From positions 8,254,001 through 8,318,000 of the forward strand of contig NZ_FNSM01000001.1 in the NCBI RefSeq assembly GCF_900105415.1: a DNA stretch of 64,000 nt, given 5' to 3'. Positions 52,551 through 61,382 of the stretch are shown in pieces. A model generated the notes under the pieces. The model worked only from the letters and a program-made list of their open reading frames with translations, was not told the origin of the DNA and did no database searches. The position numbers and the translations under genes were made by a program. The DNA is from Streptomyces sp. TLI_105 (GTDB lineage Bacteria; Actinomycetota; Actinomycetes; Streptomycetales; Streptomycetaceae). Numbering within the stretch: position 1 is the stretch's first letter; the number at the start of each line of letters is the position of its first letter.

Positions 52551-54971
52551 TCAGGGGGCGGAAGATCCGGTCGTCCTGGCCTGCCAGCTCCCGCCGTCCA
52601 CCCGGTACACCGTCAGCCGACGGTTGACGGTGTCACCGCCGTTGAAGGCGACGCGGCCGGTGACGCCGTCGAAGGCCAGCTGCTCGACGGCTCGCGGCAG
52701 TTCCGCCCGGATGCCGTCGGCCGGTGTGCCGCCCTCCGCCTTCACGACGGCCTTCACCGCTTCGATGAGGGCCCAGGTCGCGTCGTAGGCGTAGGGGCCG
52801 TACCAGCCGGGCGGCTGGGAGTAGCCCGCTCCGCTGTACCGGGTCAGGAAGTCGCGTCCCGCCGCCGACTCCGTTGCGGGTGCGCCGATCTGGGTCGCGA
52901 GGTCGCCGTCGGCCTGGGGGTTCCCCGTGAGGTACTGCTGGTCGAAGATGCCGTCGCCACCCATCAGGGGGACGGCCACTCCCGCCTGCTTGAGCTGCTG
53001 GGACAACGGTGCCGCGGTGTCGTAGTAGCCGCCGAAGTAGACGGCTTCGGCGCCCGAGGACCGCACCCTGACGGCGAGGCCCGCGAAGGAGCGTTCCGCG
53101 GGATCCACCTGCTCGGTGCCGACGACGGTCCCCCCGAGCTTCTTCCACTCGGCCGTGAGGCCGGAGGTGAGGGCGGTGCCGTGGCTGCTCGCGTCGTCGA
53201 CGACGTAGAGCTTGGTCTTCCCGGCCCCGTGCAGGTACCGGGCGGCGAACGGCCCCTGGTCGACATCCGTGCCGATCGTCCGGAAGTAGGTGGAGTACGG
53301 ACGGACGCGGGCCCCCGACGCCCAGTCGGGGCCCAGCGTCAGGGCCGGGTCGGTGTTGCCCGGTGACACGTTGACGATGCCCGCGCGTGACAGCGCCGGC
53401 ACCAGAGTGCGGGCGACGCCGGAGTTGAGCGGGCCGACCACCCCCACCAGTTTGTCGTCGGACACGAACCGAGCGGCGTTGGCCGCGCCCTTGGCGGGGT
53501 CGGCTTCGTCGTCCACGGCCGTGATCTCGAAGGTCACACCGGGGACGTGCCCGGTTTCGTTGGCGGTCCTGACCGCCAGTTCGGCGGAGTTCCTGATACC
53601 GGCGCCCATCGAGGAGAGTCCGCCGCTGAGGGGCGCGTCCACCCCGATCCTCACCGTGACGGAGGACGCCGGCCCGCTGCCACCCGCCCGGCCGCCGCTC
53701 CGTGCGTCGTCGTCGCGGGTGAGGGACCAGGTCAGGAGGGATCCCGTGGCGAGCACGGCGAGTGCCGTACCCAGGACCGCGGAGCGCCGGGTGAGGCCCC
53801 GCCCTCCTGCGGACGCCCCGTCTTCCTGCTCTGATCGAGCCGTCGCACCGAGCGTGCGCTGCTGCTCGTCCGGGGTTACGACGACCGGCGGGGCCGTCGG
53901 CCGGTCCGGCACGGGGTGACGCGGGGGGCCCGCCTCGGCCCCGGGGGAGTCCGGGACCGTGGGGGTCGCCACGGACGGTGTCGACGAGGGAGTCTGCTTC
54001 GGCATCGTCGGGGCGGAGGAGGGCTCCACCGCCGCGTCCGGTGCCGGAGCCGCCGTCGGATCGGGGGCGGGTACCGGTCCGCCGGCCGGCTCGGATTCCC
54101 GTGCGGGGCCGTGCCCGTGGGGCGCGTCGGGGCGGGGAGGGGCGGACATCAGTACGCCCCTGAGCATCTCAGCCGCTTCCGCGGCGTCCACGCGTCGTGC
54201 CGGGTCCTTGGTGAGGAGGGCGTCCAGCACGGGCGTGAGCGGACCGGCGTGGACCGGCGGCCGGTGCGGGCGGGTGAACACGGCCACGGCGAGGGCGTGG
54301 AGACCCTCCGCCTCGAACGGGGGGTGCCCCTCGACGGCGTGGTACAGGGTGGCGCCGAGCGCCCACAGGTCGTTGGCCGGGGTCGGGCGCTTGCCGTCCA
54401 ACTGCTCCGGCGGCATGTACTGCGGCGTACCGATGACGATCCCGCTGTGGCTCAGCTTGGTCGTGGCGTCCGCGAGGTGGGCGATGCCGAAGTCGGTCAG
54501 GACGACACGGTCCTTGGCCAGGAGCACGTTGTCCGGCTTGATGTCGCGGTGGACGATCCGCGCCTCGTGCGCCGCGGTCAGCGCGTCGAGGACGGCGGCG
54601 CCGATCTCGGCCACGCGCCGTACGGGCAGCCGGCCATGGCTGCGGATCGCAGCGGCCAGGGACTGGCCACGGACCAGCTCCATGACGATGACCGGGGCGC
54701 CGTGATGCTCCACGACGTCATGGACGGTGATGACCCCCGGATGGCTGAGAGTGACCGCCGCACGCGCCTCGCCCGTGAACCGCCGGAGCAGCGCCTCACG
54801 GGCGTCGTCGTCCATGCCCGGTGGGAAGAGGATTTCCTTGACGGCGACTTCGCGTCCGAAGAGCTGCTGGTCAAGACCACGCCAGACCCGGCCCATGCCG
54901 CCTTGGCCGATACGTTCGACCAGTTGGTACCGGCCGGCGATGAGTTCGTGGTTCTGCTCGGTCACGCGCAC
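52551..54971 (-). CDS. Receptor Ser/Thr kinase with periplasmic-binding-protein sensor domain
   Basis: An 806-residue protein. Residues 15-275 form a Ser/Thr kinase: glycine loop IGQGGMGRVW, K45, HRDIKPDN with D143, and DFG at 160. A Pro/Ser-rich linker covers about 276-395; one membrane helix at about 397-417 (AVLGTALAVLATGSLLTWSL); and the outside domain, 437 to the end, resembles the branched-chain amino acid (LivJ-type) binding proteins of ABC systems (RIGVDAPLSGGLSSMGAGIR). So an extracellular small molecule may control a cytoplasmic kinase. Start is a GTG at 54971. No ABC transporter genes lie nearby. Confidence 0.9.
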   Translation of the reverse strand: MRVTEQNHELIAGRYQLVERIGQGGMGRVWRGLDQQLFGREVAVKEILFPPGMDDDAREALLRRFTGEARAAVTLSHPGVITVHDVVEHHGAPVIVMELVRGQSLAAAIRSHGRLPVRRVAEIGAAVLDALTAAHEARIVHRDIKPDNVLLAKDRVVLTDFGIAHLADATTKLSHSGIVIGTPQYMPPEQLDGKRPTPANDLWALGATLYHAVEGHPPFEAEGLHALAVAVFTRPHRPPVHAGPLTPVLDALLTKDPARRVDAAEAAEMLRGVLMSAPPRPDAPHGHGPARESEPAGGPVPAPDPTAAPAPDAAVEPSSAPTMPKQTPSSTPSVATPTVPDSPGAEAGPPRHPVPDRPTAPPVVVTPDEQQRTLGATARSEQEDGASAGGRGLTRRSAVLGTALAVLATGSLLTWSLTRDDDARSGGRAGGSGPASSVTVRIGVDAPLSGGLSSMGAGIRNSAELAVRTANETGHVPGVTFEITAVDDEADPAKGAANAARFVSDDKLVGVVGPLNSGVARTLVPALSRAGIVNVSPGNTDPALTLGPDWASGARVRPYSTYFRTIGTDVDQGPFAARYLHGAGKTKLYVVDDASSHGTALTSGLTAEWKKLGGTVVGTEQVDPAERSFAGLAVRVRSSGAEAVYFGGYYDTAAPLSQQLKQAGVAVPLMGGDGIFDQQYLTGNPQADGDLATQIGAPATESAAGRDFLTRYSGAGYSQPPGWYGPYAYDATWALIEAVKAVVKAEGGTPADGIRAELPRAVEQLAFDGVTGRVAFNGGDTVNRRLTVYRVDGGSWQARTTGSSAP

Positions 54972-55766
54972 ACTCTAGGTCCTGATGAGCCGATCAGGTG
55001 ACGGAAAGACGGCTTGATCACGCCCCTTGCGACGAAGGGGGCGAAGCGCCGACGGGAGCGGCGGGTCGAGCGGAACGGTACGCGCGGTGTCGCACCCCGT
55101 CGCACCCCAGGAGGGATTCGGTCCCCGGTTCGGAAGGTCTCCGGGGAACTCCCGTGCGGCGGCCGGGCGGCCGCTCTCCGCCATGGAGACCTCGGCCCCG
55201 GACCCCATCCCGCTCACGGCCCGCGCCGGACGTGGGCGAAGGCGGCGTTCCCGACGGTCCGCCTCTGGCGGAGGGCCTCCGGCTCCATGACCGCGTCGTG
55301 CACGGCGGCGACCACGGTCGTGGCCGCCTCGTCATCGAGACCCGGCTCCACGTCGGGACAGCCCGCCGCCGATGCCCACGACCGAGGCGTGGGCTGCCAG
55401 GACGGGCCCCCTCCGCTCCCAGCGGTCGACCGCCCCGCGACGGGCCGGCGCAGAAGCTCTGCGCCACCGACGACCGGGTCAAGGACACCGGCTGCATCAA
55501 CGCCTGGCCGCTCCCGTTCTGACCAGGTTCCTTCCCGCGCAACGGGGGTCCTGGGGCAGGGCGGGCACCGCTCTCGGTGAAGTTCTCCGGGAGCGGTGCC
55601 GGTCCGCTGGGTGACGTCAACAGCATCCACATGCGCCGCACGTTCCGCATTTCCCGTACCCGGCAGCCTTCGGCCCGGCTCGCTGCCCGACTCGGCTCGC
55701 TACGAAGCGCTTCCCGACGCATGCCTCGGTGGCACGGCAAGGCCGCATGCCCAAGGGACGGACGAC
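54972..55766. other. Intergenic stretch with no confident gene
   Basis: The kinase promoter should be in the first part. Several long frames exist on both strands but encode Arg/Pro-rich peptides; one minus-strand frame ends near 55214 with LDDEAATTVVAAVHDAVMEP, which reads like real protein but has no visible start or family. It may be a gene remnant. Confidence 0.4.
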
Positions 55767-56987
55767 TTACGGCGAGGTGGACCGCTGCGGGGAGCGGAGC
55801 ACGAGCAAGGTGATCTCGCTGGGGGCGAAGACACGGAAGGGCGGGCCCCAGAAGCCGGTGCCGCGGCTGGTGTAGAGGAGGGTGCGAGCGCCGTGGTGGC
55901 TGAGGCCGGCGACGGTGGGCTGGTCGAGGCGGACCAAGTGGTGGAAGGGCCAGATCTGGCCGCCGTGGGTGTGGCCGGAGAGCTGGAGGTCGATGCCGTG
56001 GGCCGCCGCCCGGTCGACGAACTTGGGCTGGTGGGCGAGCAGGAGGACGGGCAGGTCGGGATCGGCGCCCTGGAGGGCTCCGGCGAGGTGGGCGCGGTGA
56101 CCCGCCAGTCCGGAGGACTCGGCGGTGACGTCGTCGACACCTGCGACCACGAGGGTGTCACCGCCGCGTTCGAGCAGCAGATGACGGTTGCGCAGCGGCT
56201 CCCAGCCCAGCTCGTCCATCAGGTCGACCCAGCCCTGGGCCTCGCTGTAGTACTCGTGGTTGCCGGTGACGTAGACCCGGGCCCGCGTCGCCCGCACGGT
56301 GCCCAGTGGAGCGGCCTGGGCGCGACGGCGTTCGGCCGTGCCGTCCGCGATGTCACCGGTGTGGCACACCAGATCGGCTTCCAGGCTGTTGACCGTCTCG
56401 CAGACCCGTGCCGACCAGCGGGCGCGGTCGAGCGGACCGTAGTGGGTGTCGGTGATCAGAACGACTCGGGTGCCGTCCAGCCCGGCTCCCAGACGCGGGA
56501 GCGGCACATCGAGTCGGCGCACGCGCGGCACGCGGCGGGCCTCGGCGTACCCCCAGGCGAGCAGTACGGCGGTGACACCGAGGACGGTCCACGTGACGAT
56601 CCGGGCCCGGCCCTGCCCGTCACCGACACCGACCACGGTCAGGGCGAACCGCAGCAGGACACCGAGCAGAACAGACCAGGTGAACAGGATCCAGATGCCG
56701 CCCAGCAGCGTGTCACCGACGATTGCCGCCCGGTCCTGCTGGCGACGACCGTGGCCACGCACCATCGCAAGCGGCATTCCGATCAGGCCGAGGGCGAAGA
56801 GGGCGGTGCCGATCAGGGTGACGGGGAGCGGCCAGCGCTGACCGGTGTGCAGGAGAACCCCACACGGCACGGCCCACAGGAGGAAGGGGGCGACCACGGG
56901 GATGTGGCGCATCAGGCGCTGCAATCGGGTCCGGTACGCCCCTTGCGCCTCCTGGGCGGCGGATCGGGTGTTGCTGGTCTCTGTCAC
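55767..56987 (-). CDS. Membrane metallophosphoesterase (YaeI-like)
   Basis: A 406-residue protein with four N-terminal membrane helices (about 27-50, 55-75, 88-115 and 125-145), then a calcineurin-like phosphoesterase: VVLITDTHYGPLDR, VCHTGDIADG, VTGNHEYY, and LSGHTHGGQ, which carry the metal-binding Asp/His/Asn residues. Related proteins act on UDP-lipid A precursors or phospholipids in other bacteria; the substrate here is unknown. The GTG at 56987 has AGGAGG about seven bases before it, so the longer upstream frame is rejected. Confidence 0.87.
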   Translation of the reverse strand: MTETSNTRSAAQEAQGAYRTRLQRLMRHIPVVAPFLLWAVPCGVLLHTGQRWPLPVTLIGTALFALGLIGMPLAMVRGHGRRQQDRAAIVGDTLLGGIWILFTWSVLLGVLLRFALTVVGVGDGQGRARIVTWTVLGVTAVLLAWGYAEARRVPRVRRLDVPLPRLGAGLDGTRVVLITDTHYGPLDRARWSARVCETVNSLEADLVCHTGDIADGTAERRRAQAAPLGTVRATRARVYVTGNHEYYSEAQGWVDLMDELGWEPLRNRHLLLERGGDTLVVAGVDDVTAESSGLAGHRAHLAGALQGADPDLPVLLLAHQPKFVDRAAAHGIDLQLSGHTHGGQIWPFHHLVRLDQPTVAGLSHHGARTLLYTSRGTGFWGPPFRVFAPSEITLLVLRSPQRSTSP

Positions 56988-57937
56988 GCTTCCCCTCCTG
57001 AGGTCCTGTCCGGCGGATCGTGCGAGTGGTGGAGCCGGGTGACGGCAGCGGCACGTTCGTCGTGCCGGCCATCCGCCGGTGGCCTCGACATGAGCCGCCG
57101 CCCACGCCCTGCTTCTGCTCCGGCCATGCTTGCCGGAGCCTCTTGGAGAACCCATTGTCCGCCGTGGGGGAACGGGCTGCCCTCCAGCCTCCGGTGAGTC
57201 CGTTCAGGGCGGCCGCCAAGCCGGCGACCGTCTCCCTTCGACCGCGAGGACCGCCGGTGACGTGAGTGGTAGCTTCCCGGCCACGACCCACGACAAGAAC
57301 CCACGGCTCCAGGAACGCCTTGCCGAGGAGGCATCGATGTCCAGGGTCCGGTCCGCGGTCGCGAGAGGTCGGGGGAGTGCCATCGGCGTGGCATGTCGCA
57401 GGTCAGCCGCGTACACGGCGGTGCTGGTCAGGCCCATTCGCCGGCCCGCCTGGGGAACGAGCTCGGCCGGGTCCCGGCCCGGTGCCAGAGGTGACCTGGC
57501 TGCGAGCTCCGACGGCGCCTCTTCATTCGGCTCCGTGACGGAGCCTTCCGCCGGATCGCCGTCCACGACCACTGCACCGAGCGTAAGCGCCCACGGCCAC
57601 CGCCGGCCGGCAGCTCGCGAGCTACGCGTTTCCCACTGGCCACCCGGACCGCGCACTGTGCCGAGAACGTCCACGGCCACCGCCGGCGCTGCTCCAGGAG
57701 ACCCCGCCGCGCGGGCTGCGGACCCTCCGCCGCACCCATTCGCCCACGCGTGGGTGTGGGGTGGGATCGTGGGGGTAGGCGGACGGCGGAGCGCATGGGA
57801 CTGCCTCTGCAGTCGGCCGTCTGGAGCCATCCCCCCGCTCGCAGGCGGCGGCTTTGCGACCGTCCCGCCCGGATTCCTTCCGTGCGGGACGGTCGCCTTC
57901 CTGCTGGGGTTTGCCGGGCCACCGTCTCCCCTCCGCG
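56988..57937. other. Stretch with no confident gene
   Basis: Long open frames in at least four phases run through here, a sign of G+C-driven openness. One minus-strand frame (57204-57830) contains passages that look partly protein-like, such as LTSTAVYAADLRHATPM, but no family was recognised and there is no clear start. I call no gene. Confidence 0.4.
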
Positions 57938-58120
57938 GGGCCGTACGAGCCGTTCGGCAGCGCGGCCGGCTACCACGCCCGCGTGCGCGACATGCTGGGC
58001 ACCGGGGTCCTGCGCGACCAGGACATGACCTACTTCGACGCCTTCATCGCGCACACCGAGGACCCCCTGCGGGAGACCGGCGACCTCGACCGGGCGCGCG
58101 CCGCCCTTCGGCGACGATGA
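57938..58120 (+). pseudogene. C-terminal gene remnant of unknown family
   Basis: From 57938 the plus frame reads GPYEPFGSAAGYHARVRDML and continues with TYFDAFIAHTEDPLRETGDL to a stop at 58118-58120. Amphipathic helices and balanced composition suggest real coding origin, but the sequence before 57938 in the same frame is Ser/Pro/Arg-rich and unrelated, and there is no start. It looks like the tail of a lost gene. Confidence 0.4.
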
Positions 58121-58261
58121 ACCGGAAGCACGTCTCGGCAGGGGTGGCGGGGCCGCTGAGGTCGGTCAGTGGCCGCCTGGCCGGGGAGGATCGGAGCGGG
58201 CCACGGCAGAGCGAGGTGGGCGAGGAGCGGTTCCCGGCCTACACCTCGTACGCGCCCCGAG

Positions 58262-58550
58262 GGTGAAGTACGCGGTGACCGCTTCGACCGCCTCTGCGGC
58301 TGTGCGGTACTGGGCGTTCGCGTGCACCGTGCGGGAAGGGACGAACGCCCTGTCGCGGACAGCCTTCTCCTGGAGGGGGCCTGGCGACCCGCTGCGCAGG
58401 TCGCTGCCCCGCGGCCACAACCGGGCCGGCTGTGACCTGTGGACCGTTGGGGAGCAGCGGAGCGAGATCGTCCCTGATGAAGCCGGCCGCCTGTTTGATC
58501 GATTCCTCGGCCCCGCCTTGATCTTCAAAGACGCTGATGGAGATCATCAC
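58262..58550 (-). pseudogene. Broken small gene, antibiotic biosynthesis monooxygenase-like
   Basis: A minus-strand start at 58550 gives MMISISVFEDQGGAEESIKQ and continues as AAGFIRDDLAPLLPN, which is a plausible ferredoxin-like fold start of the ABM type. After about 45 residues the frame turns Arg/Pro-rich, while the neighbouring frame becomes protein-like (VHANAQYRTAAEAVEAVTAY) to 58262. One or more frameshifts seem to have split the gene. Family call is tentative. Confidence 0.4.
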
Positions 58551-58559
58551 CCCGTCCCC

Positions 58560-58790
58560 TCATGCGGCCGGTGAAGCCGCCCGGCGTTCGGGGTTCGGGA
58601 TCCGGGTGTCGTCGCCGCCCGGCATGACGAAACAGTGTCCGCGGTCGGGTACGGGGTGGCCGAGGTGCTTCCAGGTGTCGGGGCCGGCCTGGCTGTCGGC
58701 CGTGAGGCCGGAGTGCTGCTGGACGGTCTTCACTCCGGTCTCGGTGCCGGCGGCGCACCTGACGACTCCGTTCGCGAGGATTCCAGAACG
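58560..58790 (-). pseudogene. Remnant of a peptidoglycan-binding domain protein
   Basis: The minus frame ending at 58560 contains ETGVKTVQQHSGLTADSQAG followed by PDTWKHLG, the core pattern of the peptidoglycan-binding (PG_binding_1) fold, and a 30-residue tail. Sequence before about 58790 is unrelated, so the N-terminal enzyme or signal part is missing. Confidence 0.5.
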
Positions 58791-58827
58791 CGGGATGCGA
58801 CAGCAGAAGGGTGGGTGCCGGTCTGGC

Positions 58828-59466
58828 TCAGGTGTTGTCGTCGCCGGCGGCGAAGATGCTGTGGGCGGCCTCGGTGAGCCGGGCGCAGCGCCGGGTCATG
58901 GCCTCGGGCGACTGGTCGGGGTGGTTGATCCACCAGCGGATCAGAGCGGTGCACAGGCCGCGCCAGGCGTGTTTGAGGGCGTCGGCGTCCAGCGGGTCGG
59001 TGGTTCCGGCTGTGTGCAGGAGTTCGGCGGTACCGGTCGCGGCGAGGTCGTCGATGGCGTCGCGGTAGTACGCGGCGCGCTGGGCGGCGTCGCTGCCGGG
59101 CGGCAGTGTGGGGTCGTAGAGGACGAACCACGCCTCGCGCTGCCCGTCGAGTGCGGTGAAGAGGGCGTTCAGGACGCGCAGGGGGGTGGGTGGCGCGTCG
59201 GTGTCGTGTCCGGCCATGGCGGTGCGGATGGCGTCCAGCAGCTGGTCGCCGATCGGGTCGAGGCAGGCGAGGTAGAGGCCCTGCTTGCTGCCGAAGTACT
59301 GGTGCAGCAGCGGCTTGGTGACGCCGACCCGTACGGCGATGGCGGCCACGGTGGTCGCCTCGTAGCCATGGCGGCCGAACTCCTCGGTGGCCGCGGCCAG
59401 GATCTGTTGTTCGCGATCGGCTCTCGGCACGCCCTTGGTGCCGGCCTTGGAGGAGGGCGTTGTCAT
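58828..59466 (-). CDS. TetR family regulator, divergent from the FAD oxidase gene
   Basis: A 212-residue TetR protein with the helix-turn-helix at about 15-62 (ATTVAAIAVRVGVTKPLLHQ, then YFGSKQGLYLAC) and an all-helical ligand domain with YDPTLPPGSDAAQRAAYYRD and a Trp-rich segment (AWRGLCTALIRWWINHPDQS). The ATG at 59466 is 72 bases from the divergent oxidase start, and two matching palindromes lie between. It is very likely a local repressor of itself and the oxidase. A TTG at 59499 would extend the protein into the operator and is not favoured. Confidence 0.87.
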   Translation of the reverse strand: MTTPSSKAGTKGVPRADREQQILAAATEEFGRHGYEATTVAAIAVRVGVTKPLLHQYFGSKQGLYLACLDPIGDQLLDAIRTAMAGHDTDAPPTPLRVLNALFTALDGQREAWFVLYDPTLPPGSDAAQRAAYYRDAIDDLAATGTAELLHTAGTTDPLDADALKHAWRGLCTALIRWWINHPDQSPEAMTRRCARLTEAAHSIFAAGDDNT

Positions 59467-59477
59467 GGAAACGGATC

Positions 59478-59491
59478 TTACCTTAAGGTAA
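59478..59491. promoter_or_regulatory. TetR operator, copy 1 (TTACC-N4-GGTAA)
   Basis: TTACCTTAAGGTAA is a perfect 14-bp palindrome in the short gap between the divergent TetR and oxidase genes. A second copy with the same arms starts two bases after it. Confidence 0.75.
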
Positions 59492-59492
59492 T

Positions 59493-59506
59493 TTACCAAT
59501 GGGTAA
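59493..59506. promoter_or_regulatory. TetR operator, copy 2 (TTACC-N4-GGTAA)
   Basis: TTACCAATGGGTAA has the same 5-bp arms and 4-base spacer as copy 1; the centres are 15 bp apart, so two dimers would bind offset along the helix. Both copies lie in an AT-rich island covering the likely promoters. Confidence 0.7.
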
Positions 59507-59537
59507 GTTCAATCGAACCCCAACTGGGAGCACTCTC

Positions 59538-61142
59538 ATGTCTGCGATCCCCTCCGCGCCCCGCTCCGCCCGTACCCGTTCCTGGTGGGGCTGGGGCTAT
59601 ACCGACGCCCACCCCGACGACGCCGAATGCGCTGCGATGGGGGCCCTGCTCCCGGGCACCCTGGCCCGCCCGCTGCCGATACCCCGTATCGCCGACCTGC
59701 CCATCGCCCGACCCGCCGTGACGCCCCCGTCCTCCCTGGCGCACCTGGTCACCGGTGAGCCGCGGGCGCGCGCCGCCCACGCCATGGGCAAGGCCTACCG
59801 CGACGTCATCCGGGCCCTTCGTGCCCGTCCCGGCCGGATCCCCGACCTCGTCGCCCATCCCACCGGCGACCGGGAGGTGGCCGACCTGCTGGACTGGGCC
59901 GGCGAGCACGGCGTGGCCGTCATCCCCTTCGGCGGCGGCTCCTCGGTGGTCGGCGGCGTGGAGTACCGCGGCGATACCCACCGCGCCGTGCTGTCGCTCG
60001 ACCTGACCTCGATGGACCGCGTTCTGGAGATCGACACGGCCGGCCGCTCGGCTCACATCCAGGCAGGAGCCCTCGGCCCCGTGCTGGAAGAGCAGCTGCG
60101 GCCCCACGGCCTGACCCTGCGCCACTTTCCGCAGAGCTTCGAGTTCTCCACCCTCGGCGGTTGGCTGGCCACCCGGGCCGGCGGCCACTACGCCACCGTC
60201 CACACCCACATCGACGACTTCGTACAGTCCCTGCGTGTGATCACACCCGCCGGAGCCGGTACGTCCTGGCGCCTGCCCGCCTCCGGCGCCGGCCCGTCGC
60301 CCGACCGGCTCTTCCTCGGATCCGAGGGCGCGCTCGGCGTCATCAGCGAGGCATGGATGCGTTTGCAGGAACGCCCCCGCCACAAAGCCTCCGCGTCCGT
60401 GGCCTTCACCGACTTCCACCGCGCGCTGGACGCCGTGCGCGCCATCGCCCAGTCCGACCTCGCCCCGGCCAACTGCCGCCTGCTCGACGCCGGCGAGGCC
60501 CTCCTCTCCGGCGCCTCCCACGACGGCTCCTCCGTCCTGGTCCTGGGTTTCGAATCCGCCACCGGACCCGTCGGCGACCGCCTCGCGAGCGCGGTGGACC
60601 TGGCCCGCGCCCACAGCGGCCGAGCCGAGACGCGCTCGGCGGACCGCGACACCTCGGCCGACTCGGCAGTGAGCGCCTGGCGTTCGGCGTTCCTGCGCAT
60701 GCCCTACCTGCGTGACGGCCTGGCCCGCATGGGCGCCGTCGTCGAGACCTTCGAGACCGCCGCCACCTGGGACAAGATCCCCGCCTTGATCGACGCCGTC
60801 CGTACCGAGGTCGGCGCCGCCGCCCTGAAGACCACAGGACACCCGGCCACCATCAACTGCCGTCTGACCCACGTCTACCCCGACGGGGCCGCCCCCTACT
60901 TCACCGTGGCCGTCGCCGGCCGACCCGGCGACGAGGTCGAGGTCTGGGACGACATCAAGGCCGTCGCCGGTGAGATCCTGCACCGTCACCGCGCCACGAT
61001 CACGCACCACCACGCCGTCGGCCGTGACCACCGCGCCGGCTACGACCTCCAGCGCCCGGAGCCCTTCGCGCTGGCACTGCGCGCCGCCAAGGACGCCCTG
61101 GACCCCCACCGCATCCTGAACCCCGGCGTCCTGCTCGACTGA
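59538..61142 (+). CDS. FAD-binding oxidase, alkyl-DHAP synthase-like
   Basis: A 534-residue flavoprotein. The FAD-binding PCMH domain covers about 110-290 with VIPFGGGSSVVGGVEY (FAD pyrophosphate loop), FPQSFEFSTLGGWLATRAGG and GSEGALGVISE. The C-terminal cap has NCRLTHVYPDGAAPYFTVAV and the His-rich catalytic segment ITHHHAVGRDHR, as in alkyldihydroxyacetonephosphate synthase, and ends RILNPGVLLD. Known family members make ether lipids or oxidise hydroxy acids; in actinobacteria many such genes are of unknown substrate. GGGAG lies about eight bases before the ATG at 59538. It is divergent from a TetR gene. Confidence 0.88.
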   Translation: MSAIPSAPRSARTRSWWGWGYTDAHPDDAECAAMGALLPGTLARPLPIPRIADLPIARPAVTPPSSLAHLVTGEPRARAAHAMGKAYRDVIRALRARPGRIPDLVAHPTGDREVADLLDWAGEHGVAVIPFGGGSSVVGGVEYRGDTHRAVLSLDLTSMDRVLEIDTAGRSAHIQAGALGPVLEEQLRPHGLTLRHFPQSFEFSTLGGWLATRAGGHYATVHTHIDDFVQSLRVITPAGAGTSWRLPASGAGPSPDRLFLGSEGALGVISEAWMRLQERPRHKASASVAFTDFHRALDAVRAIAQSDLAPANCRLLDAGEALLSGASHDGSSVLVLGFESATGPVGDRLASAVDLARAHSGRAETRSADRDTSADSAVSAWRSAFLRMPYLRDGLARMGAVVETFETAATWDKIPALIDAVRTEVGAAALKTTGHPATINCRLTHVYPDGAAPYFTVAVAGRPGDEVEVWDDIKAVAGEILHRHRATITHHHAVGRDHRAGYDLQRPEPFALALRAAKDALDPHRILNPGVLLD

Positions 61143-61382
61143 CAAGACCGGCCGGCAGGACGGCGGTGAGGCCGTGTTGCCGTGTGCGCTTCGCCTTCGT
61201 GGTGTGGGGTCCCCGCGAGGGCGGCCGGTGCCAGGCGCGCAGTTCGCCGTCATGCATCCGTCCGGGACATTGGAGTGGCCCGGGGGAGGGCGGGCGGCGT
61301 GGTTCCCGCATCTTCCGGCGCCACTTCCTATGGTCGGCGCAGGTACGGCAGCGGGCCGGCCGCTCAGACCCGATGGGGAGTC

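Noticed and set aside
57130-58266. A 378-residue plus-strand frame
   Set aside because: Ser/Pro/Arg-rich throughout with no domain; overlaps competing frames and a probable remnant at 57938-58120 in another phase.
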